DNA of 10,080 nucleotides from Lachnospiraceae bacterium (GTDB lineage Bacteria; Bacillota; Clostridia; Lachnospirales; Lachnospiraceae): contig JAFOIS010000163.1 of the NCBI GenBank assembly GCA_017420605.1, positions 1-10,080 on the forward strand. The letters run 5' to 3'. Under the pieces are notes generated by a model, which was given only the letters and a program-made list of their open reading frames with translations, was not told the DNA's origin and made no database searches. Position numbers and translations under genes: made by a program. Shown here piece by piece: positions 6,267 to 10,080 of this stretch (within the stretch, counting starts at the first letter, position 1; the number at the start of each line of letters is the position of its first letter).

Positions 6267-7560
6267 TGAAAAGAAAGCAATCAACGTATTTGCGAACAGA
6301 AACTACCGATTGGTCTTTTTCGGAGCTCTGGTCTCGGAATTGGGTGCGCTTCTGTACAGCTTCGCCGTTGGCTTTTATATTCTGGAGATCAGCGGAAACA
6401 ACGCCTTTCTGCAAGGTTTGTATCTTGCCCTTTGCGGCGTTGCGCTGCTGCTTTTCACACCTGTCGGCGGCGTCCTTGGGGACCGTTTCAATAAGGCAAA
6501 GATCATGTATGTCTGTGATTACATCAAGGGTGGAATGATCATTCTGGCCACAGTGCTTATGATGATCCTGCCATTGCCGAAAGCGCATATCGTGATCCTG
6601 TTCATCCTCGGAATCCTGGGCAATGTGGTCAGCGGCATCTTTAATCCCGCTGCCGGAGCAATGCTGCCGAATATCGTAGAGCCTCAGCAATTACAGCAGG
6701 CGAACGCGTATTTTTCAATCAAGAACTCAATGGAGTCGATCCTGGGTGTCATACTGGCCGGCGTTCTGTACGCGGTGCTGCCTTTAAAAGTACTCTTTCT
6801 GGCGGTAGGCGCATGCTTTATAGCCTCCGGAATCTCAGAAATGCTGATCCGCTATGATCATACGCCTTCTGCGGAACCGATGACGCTGCGTCTCGCGGTT
6901 TCAGACATGAAAGAGGGCATACTGTATCTGAAAGGCCAGAAAGCCATCATGGCCATCGTTGGCGCTGCGCTGTTCATCAATTTCTTCTTCACGCCTGTGA
7001 CTGGAAATTTCATTCCATATTTCATCAAGACAGATCTGGCATCTGCCCCGGCTTACCTATTCGACAGCGTTTTAAAACCGGAACTGTGGTCATCTGTGTT
7101 CAGCGTATGCGTAGGAGCCAGCTCCCTGATCGGAGCCGTGATGATGAGCGCCAGAGAGCAGGAGGAGAATTGCGGTCTGAAGGTTGCCAAAAGACTGTGC
7201 GTCTCTTCGGGCGTGATGATCGCCCTGGCGATCGGATACTGGTGGCTGGTGGCCTCAGACGTCTCCTTGAACGCCTTTTTGCTGGTTTTCAGTGCAGGAT
7301 GCCTCGCAATTGGTTTCCTGCTCTCCTTAATCAACATTCCTCTCAACACTACCGTCCAGCGCAGGGTGGAAAAAAACAAGCTCAGCAAGATAGGCAGCAT
7401 CATAAGCGTAGGTTCACAGGGAATGATCCCGATCGCCTCAGTATTGGCAGGAGCGGCGCTTCAGGCTTTCGGCAGCACAGTGCTTCTTGTCATCTGCGCA
7501 GCAGGGTTCACGATCACAGCAGTCCTGCTTTTGACAAACAGGCATGTCAAATCATTGTAG
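6259..7560 (+). CDS. MFS transporter, DHA3 / Mef-like multidrug or macrolide efflux type
   Basis: This protein has 433 residues from the ATG at 6259. The start overlaps the stop of the regulator gene (6264-6266), and AAGGAG lies 10 bases upstream, implying translational coupling. The N-terminal N-R-N-Y-R-L (13-18), the motif A sequence G-V-L-G-D-R-F-N-K-A-K at 71-81, and P-x-x-x-G-A-M-L-P-N-I at 130-139 followed by Q-Q-A-N-A (146-150) are typical of the DHA3 drug:H+ antiporter group. About 12 hydrophobic segments are present, with a long central loop at about 196-230, so it is full length for the family. The expected role is proton-driven export of a small hydrophobic compound across the cytoplasmic membrane. 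The substrate cannot be read from the sequence; macrolides and siderophores are known substrates in this group. It ends in TAG, and no convincing plus-strand terminator follows. Confidence 0.92.
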   Translation: MDNEKKAINVFANRNYRLVFFGALVSELGALLYSFAVGFYILEISGNNAFLQGLYLALCGVALLLFTPVGGVLGDRFNKAKIMYVCDYIKGGMIILATVLMMILPLPKAHIVILFILGILGNVVSGIFNPAAGAMLPNIVEPQQLQQANAYFSIKNSMESILGVILAGVLYAVLPLKVLFLAVGACFIASGISEMLIRYDHTPSAEPMTLRLAVSDMKEGILYLKGQKAIMAIVGAALFINFFFTPVTGNFIPYFIKTDLASAPAYLFDSVLKPELWSSVFSVCVGASSLIGAVMMSAREQEENCGLKVAKRLCVSSGVMIALAIGYWWLVASDVSLNAFLLVFSAGCLAIGFLLSLINIPLNTTVQRRVEKNKLSKIGSIISVGSQGMIPIASVLAGAALQAFGSTVLLVICAAGFTITAVLLLTNRHVKSL

Positions 7561-7591
7561 GGGATGCTTTTGATCGTTCTCAGTGTTTTGC

Positions 7592-7738
7592 AAAAAACGC
7601 GCAGCTCACACGAAGTGTGATTTCCGGGTTTGGGAGGTGTTCCCAACGAGCCGGTGCAGAAATTGCGCGCAGGTCCGGTTCTGTACACTGCTTGCCAGGT
7701 ACTGAAACTTTGACAACGAATGTTCCTTACGGAACTCA
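7592..7738 (-). ncRNA. Candidate structured noncoding RNA with intrinsic terminator
   Basis: Read on the minus strand from the CDF stop codon, the following helices appear in order. First, GTTCC-GTAA-GGAAC (7735-7722) has a GNRA-type loop and flanking GAAT/ATTC that can extend it. Second, GTACCTG pairs with CAG-T-GTAC (7702-7683) around GCAAG. Third, a long-range CGCGCA (7669-7664) pairs with TGCGCG (7603-7598). This encloses CCGG/CCGG (7654-7651 with 7627-7624), TTGGGA/TCCCAA (7646-7641 with 7635-7630) and TCACAC-TTC-GTGTGA (7620-7606). The outer stem is followed by T6 (7597-7592), a terminator-like end. I have a weak recollection that this stretch resembles an RNA conserved across Clostridia, perhaps the raiA class; this is memory, not a search. 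It could instead be an elaborate 3' UTR of the CDF transcript. No separate promoter was found. Confidence 0.6.
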
Positions 7739-8224
7739 TTCGGTAAAATCCGTATCCATCGCCGTCTGCAGCGTATATTCAGGATAGGCCGCCTGCACTT
7801 TTTCGCAGACCTCACGGTAGACCTGTCTGCGGTCCCCCGCGTCAAAACTCACCACGATATCAAATCGCAGGGTCTTTGCCTCCTTGTCCAGATAAAATCC
7901 GTGCATCTGCAGGATATACGGATTTTCCTTTACGAGACGCAGCACGTTTTCCCTTGCCGCGGCTGCCTCCGGATCCTTCGTATTGATGGAATACACCCCG
8001 ATGGCCGTGAGGATCACATTATGGGTACGGTATACGTTCATTGTGATCTCGCGGATCAGTTTGTCCAGATCATCGGCGGACAGGGTATCCGGGACCTCGA
8101 TATGCACAGAACCGTTAAATGCGTCCGGCCCGTAATTGTGCAGGACCAGGTCATACGCGCCCCGCACTTCCGGATTAGAGGTAACGGTCTGCCTGATGCT
8201 CTGTGCGAGTTCCGCATCCGCCCG
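7736..8224 (-). pseudogene. C-terminal cytoplasmic domain of the CDF transporter, separated by an in-frame TAG
   Basis: This stretch continues the CDF reading frame directly after the TAG at 8227-8225, with no frameshift. It encodes about 162 residues to a TGA at 7738-7736. It carries the expected regulatory domain: N-P-E-V-R-G-A-Y-D-L and H-N-Y-G near the start, a later Q-M-H-G-F-Y segment, and a family-like end M-D-T-D-F. There are no further stops or indels, so the domain is either newly disconnected or still made by readthrough. Independent translation is unlikely. The first usable in-frame start is a GTG at 8167 with no Shine-Dalgarno, and it would drop the beginning of the domain. It is called a pseudogene part because of the stop, with an alternative of recoding or a base-call error. 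Confidence 0.7.
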
Positions 8225-8854
8225 CTATCCGAGGATCCGGGAAAGCGTCTCGCTCAGCATTCCGACGCCGGACTTTATGATCACCAGGGCGATCGCGGCG
8301 CCGAGCCAGGCTTCCAGAGAAATGTGGAAAATGAGATAGACCGCCGCCGCGACGAGCGTCGATGCCGAGATCACGGAGTCGAGCGTCGCGTCCTCGCCGG
8401 AATTGATCAGCGAATCGGACTTTACGGTCTCCCCGACATGCTTCACATATCTGCCCAGTCCTATCTTCACGATGACCGCGACCGCGACAATGATCAGCGC
8501 GGCGGCGCCGTAATCCGGCGTTTCCGGATGAATGATCTTCTTCACGGATTCCACGAAGGCGGTCACGCCCGCGTAAAGCACGAGCAGGGAAATGACCATC
8601 GCGCTCAGATACTCGATCCGCCCGTATCCAAAGGGATGCTTTTTGTCTGCCTCCCTGCCGGCCAGCTTCGTCCCGACGATGGTGATGACGGAGCTTGCGG
8701 CGTCCGAAAGGTTGTTGACCGCGTCCATCACGATCGCGATGGAATTGGCTGTCAGACCGACAAACGCCTTGAAAGCCGCGAGAAATACATTGGCCAGTAT
8801 CCCGATGATGCTGGTGCGGATGATGGTCCTGTCCCGTCCTGTCTGCGTGTTCAT
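8225..8854 (-). CDS. Cation diffusion facilitator, membrane domain (interrupted by premature TAG)
   Basis: This part has 209 residues from the ATG at 8854, with GGAGG seven bases upstream. It is the six-helix transmembrane half of a CDF metal/proton antiporter. The TM2 metal motif N47-x-x-x-D51 lies in a D-A-V-N-N-L-S-D context. TM5 carries D155-x-x-x-D159, and a His-Pro-Phe-Gly-Tyr-Gly cytosolic motif lies at 73-78. An Asn-Asp plus Asp-Asp metal site is the pattern described for Mn-exporting CDFs such as MntE; zinc members usually have His in TM5. Manganese is thus the best guess, with iron possible. Translation stops at TAG after I-L-G, exactly where the cytoplasmic dimerisation domain should begin; with that half (7736-8224) the protein would have 371 sense codons, normal for this subfamily. 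It follows the peroxidase gene by 63 bases in an apparent operon. Some CDFs work without a C-terminal domain, so the short form may retain activity. Confidence 0.8.
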   Translation of the reverse strand: MNTQTGRDRTIIRTSIIGILANVFLAAFKAFVGLTANSIAIVMDAVNNLSDAASSVITIVGTKLAGREADKKHPFGYGRIEYLSAMVISLLVLYAGVTAFVESVKKIIHPETPDYGAAALIIVAVAVIVKIGLGRYVKHVGETVKSDSLINSGEDATLDSVISASTLVAAAVYLIFHISLEAWLGAAIALVIIKSGVGMLSETLSRILG

Positions 8855-8873
8855 CTCTTTCCCTCCGGTCCAG

Positions 8874-8889
8874 CGGCTTTCCCAAGCCG
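8874..8889. other. Small hairpin in the peroxidase-CDF spacer
   Basis: CGGCTT and AAGCCG form a perfect six-bp stem with a four-base loop. On the plus strand TGTTTTT follows, so it looks like a rightward terminator, but no plus-strand gene precedes it. On the minus strand it sits in the leader just before the CDF ribosome binding site and could affect mRNA processing or translation. Confidence 0.35.
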
Positions 8890-8917
8890 TGTTTTTCCGA
8901 TGATCCGTTCCGGTATG

Positions 8918-9475
8918 TTATGCCTGCTTTCCGAGCTCGGCAGCGACGGCATTCCGGACTTCCTTCATATCCACAGTGGGTTCAAACCGGGCGACGACTC
9001 TGCCTTCACGGTCTACGAGGAACTTCGTGAAATTCCATTTGATATAGGCCTTGTCACCGAACGCCTTATTGTTCATATCCGCAAACCTGCTCATCGCCGC
9101 GTTCTTCAGCCCCTTGCCGAAGCCCGTAAAAGGCTTCTCGCCGGCAAGATACGCAAACAGCGGATCGGCATTTTCACCGTTCACCTCGATCTTCGCGAAC
9201 TGCGGAAACTCGGTCCCGAACTTCACCGTGCAGAATTTATGGATCTCATCCTCGGAACCGGGCGCCTGGTTCGCGAACTGGTTGCAGGGGAAATCCAGGA
9301 TCTCAAAGCCCTGCTCCCTGTACTCCTTGTACATGGCTTCCAGGGGATCGTAATGCGGGGTGAAGCCGCAGCCCGTCGCCGTGTTAACGATAAGAAGCAC
9401 TTTTCCCCGGTATTCTCCGAGGTTCACGTCGTTTCCTTTTCTGTCCTTCACTGTGAAATCATACACTGTCTTCAT
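8918..9475 (-). CDS. gpx: Glutathione peroxidase family protein (Cys type, probably thioredoxin-dependent)
   Basis: This protein has 185 residues from the ATG at 9475, with AAAGGAG 10 bases upstream. It has a thioredoxin fold of the GPx family at full length (usually about 160-185 residues). The peroxidatic site N-T-A-T-G-C-G-F-T places Cys36 where some relatives have selenocysteine. The other tetrad positions are Q66 in F-P-C-N-Q-F (62-67) and W147-N148 in I-K-W-N-F-T-K-F. Cys82 lies 46 residues after Cys36, close to the spacing of the resolving Cys in thioredoxin-dependent plant and bacterial GPx proteins. It should reduce hydrogen peroxide and organic or lipid hydroperoxides in the cytoplasm, with electrons probably from thioredoxin. 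It lies 23 bases after the OhrR-type regulator gene and is its likely main target. Family assignment is firm; the electron donor is inferred. Confidence 0.95.
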   Translation of the reverse strand: MKTVYDFTVKDRKGNDVNLGEYRGKVLLIVNTATGCGFTPHYDPLEAMYKEYREQGFEILDFPCNQFANQAPGSEDEIHKFCTVKFGTEFPQFAKIEVNGENADPLFAYLAGEKPFTGFGKGLKNAAMSRFADMNNKAFGDKAYIKWNFTKFLVDREGRVVARFEPTVDMKEVRNAVAAELGKQA

Positions 9476-9498
9476 GTTGCCTGACTCCTTTCTATGAA

Positions 9499-9948
9499 TT
9501 ACTGTTCTTTGTTTTTTCTGTTATCCAGCAGCTCATACAGCAGCGTATAAAGCGTCTGCGCCTTTTCGGGAGGAAGATCGATACAGCCCGCCACTTTTGC
9601 GGGAACTTCCTTCGCCCGCTCCTTAAGCGCTCTTCCCTCCCCGGTAAGCGTGATCAGAACGATCCGCTCGTCCTCTCCGCTCCGTTTCCGTTCGATATAG
9701 CCGTCCTGCTGCAGCTTTTTCAGAAGCGGGGAGACCGTCCCGTTATCCAGCATCACTCTTTCGCAGATCTCGCCGACCGTGATCCCGTCCTTTTCCCACA
9801 GGACCAGCAGGACGATATACTGCGTGTAGGTAAGTCCCAGCGGCTTAAGGTACGGCGTATACAGGCCGGTCACGCGCCGCGCGGCCGCGTAAAGCGGAAA
9901 ACAAAGCTGGTTGTCCAGTTTCATTGCCTCTTCAACTTCGAATTCCAT
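9499..9948 (-). CDS. ohrR: OhrR-type MarR family peroxide-sensing repressor
   Basis: This protein has 149 residues from the ATG at 9948, chosen because GAGGAG lies eight bases upstream; an upstream in-frame start at 9993 has no such site and would lie at the promoter. It is a winged-helix MarR protein. The L-D-N-Q-L-C-F motif places the sensing Cys at 16. Tyr20, Tyr30 and Tyr41 fall at +4, +14 and +25 from it, the same spacing as Cys15 with Tyr19, Tyr29 and Tyr40 in Bacillus subtilis OhrR. A second Cys at 122 is 106 residues from Cys16, close to the Cys22-Cys127 separation of the two-Cys Xanthomonas OhrR. The recognition helix lies at about 68-80 and the wing at about 88-101 with conserved D-E-R. 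It should bind DNA when reduced and release it on peroxide oxidation. It heads the operon with the peroxidase and CDF genes and probably represses itself. Confidence 0.9.
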   Translation of the reverse strand: MEFEVEEAMKLDNQLCFPLYAAARRVTGLYTPYLKPLGLTYTQYIVLLVLWEKDGITVGEICERVMLDNGTVSPLLKKLQQDGYIERKRSGEDERIVLITLTGEGRALKERAKEVPAKVAGCIDLPPEKAQTLYTLLYELLDNRKNKEQ

Positions 9949-9983
9949 GAACGTCTCTCCTCTTTTATATTTTGTACGATTAT

Positions 9984-10012
9984 GTTGTATCAAATATATT
10001 TGACTGTGTCAA
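9984..10012 (-). promoter_or_regulatory. Promoter of the ohrR-gpx-CDF operon with embedded operator
   Basis: On the minus strand a perfect -35 TTGACA (10012-10007) and a -10 TACAAC (9989-9984, four of six) are separated by exactly 17 bases. The spacer contains a perfect 14-base palindrome, TCAAATATATTTGA (10003-9990), abutting the -10. A dimeric repressor bound there would block RNA polymerase. AT-rich palindromes overlapping the promoter are typical of OhrR and MarR autoregulation. Confidence 0.7.
9990..10003. promoter_or_regulatory. Perfect palindrome, probable OhrR operator
   Basis: TCAAATATATTFGA-like symmetry is exact here: the site reads TCAAATATATTTGA on both strands. It fills most of the spacer between the -35 and -10 of the regulator's own promoter. 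Its binding by the OhrR-type protein is inferred from position. Confidence 0.6.
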
Positions 10013-10025
10013 GAGTAAATTTCCC

Positions 10026-10065
10026 AAAAAATACAGAACCTGCGCGGGTCAAAGATCCGCGCAGG
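10026..10065 (-). terminator. Terminator of an upstream minus-strand gene outside the window
   Basis: CCTGCGCGGGTC (10039-10050) and GATCCGCGCAGG (10054-10065) form a 12-bp stem with one wobble pair and an AAA loop (TTT on the minus strand). Read on the minus strand, the stem is followed by TTCTGTA and then a T6 run (10031-10026). The plus strand has no T-run after the stem. It separates the ohrR operon from whatever lies to the right. Confidence 0.65.
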
Positions 10066-10080
10066 ACATTTACGGTTCTG

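Noticed and set aside
7461..7845. Small minus-strand frames over the 7592-7738 region
   Set aside because: Apparent peptide-level regularity is better explained by conserved RNA structure; the frames overlap real genes and lack start signals.
7558..8227. TAG reassigned to an amino acid throughout the genome
   Set aside because: The MFS gene ends naturally at TAG at the expected family length, and the other genes seen use TAA or TGA, so only a local event at the CDF gene is considered.
7901..9484. 527-codon plus-strand open frame
   Set aside because: It is antisense across the well-identified peroxidase and CDF genes, and its translation is low-complexity and without domains.

Overview
The window looks like chromosomal DNA of an uncultured Clostridia-type Bacillota, probably Lachnospiraceae- or Oscillospiraceae-like. 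This rests on moderately high GC, GGAGG-type ribosome binding sites, Firmicutes-style lipoprotein and OhrR features, and the style of the intergenic hairpins. Placement is by overall character only; there is no rRNA or tRNA gene here.

Left third (1-3850, minus strand): a cell-surface operon. A promoter near 3821-3849 drives a large protein of up to 944 residues. It has one membrane anchor, a Pro/Thr stalk of about 126 residues, and an ectodomain that I read as three copies of a two-part A-B repeat. A lipoprotein of unknown function follows 75 bases later and runs off the left edge.

Middle (3850-7560, plus strand): a six-helix membrane protein, distantly like the Pr6Pr/AIG1 type, has its own promoter and a strong terminator. 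Then comes a 290-base intergenic region crowded with inverted repeats, possibly with a small gene on the minus strand. Next is a two-gene cassette: a Cro/C1-type HTH regulator with a helical-repeat C-terminus, overlapping by 8 bases an MFS (DHA3/Mef-like) exporter.

Right third (7590-10012, minus strand): a stress-response operon. An OhrR-type MarR regulator is transcribed from a promoter whose 17-base spacer contains a perfect 14-base palindrome. It is followed by a Cys-type glutathione peroxidase and a cation diffusion facilitator (CDF) with Mn-type metal motifs. The CDF frame is interrupted by an in-frame TAG between its membrane and cytoplasmic domains, while the downstream half remains open to a normal end. 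Immediately after the CDF stop codon lies a dense set of five or more helices ending in a U6 tail, read here as a structured noncoding RNA. A terminator for an unseen minus-strand gene lies at the right edge.

The observations most worth pursuing are the in-frame TAG in the CDF gene, the structured RNA behind it, the three-fold ectodomain repeat, and the palindrome cluster at 4911-5140.
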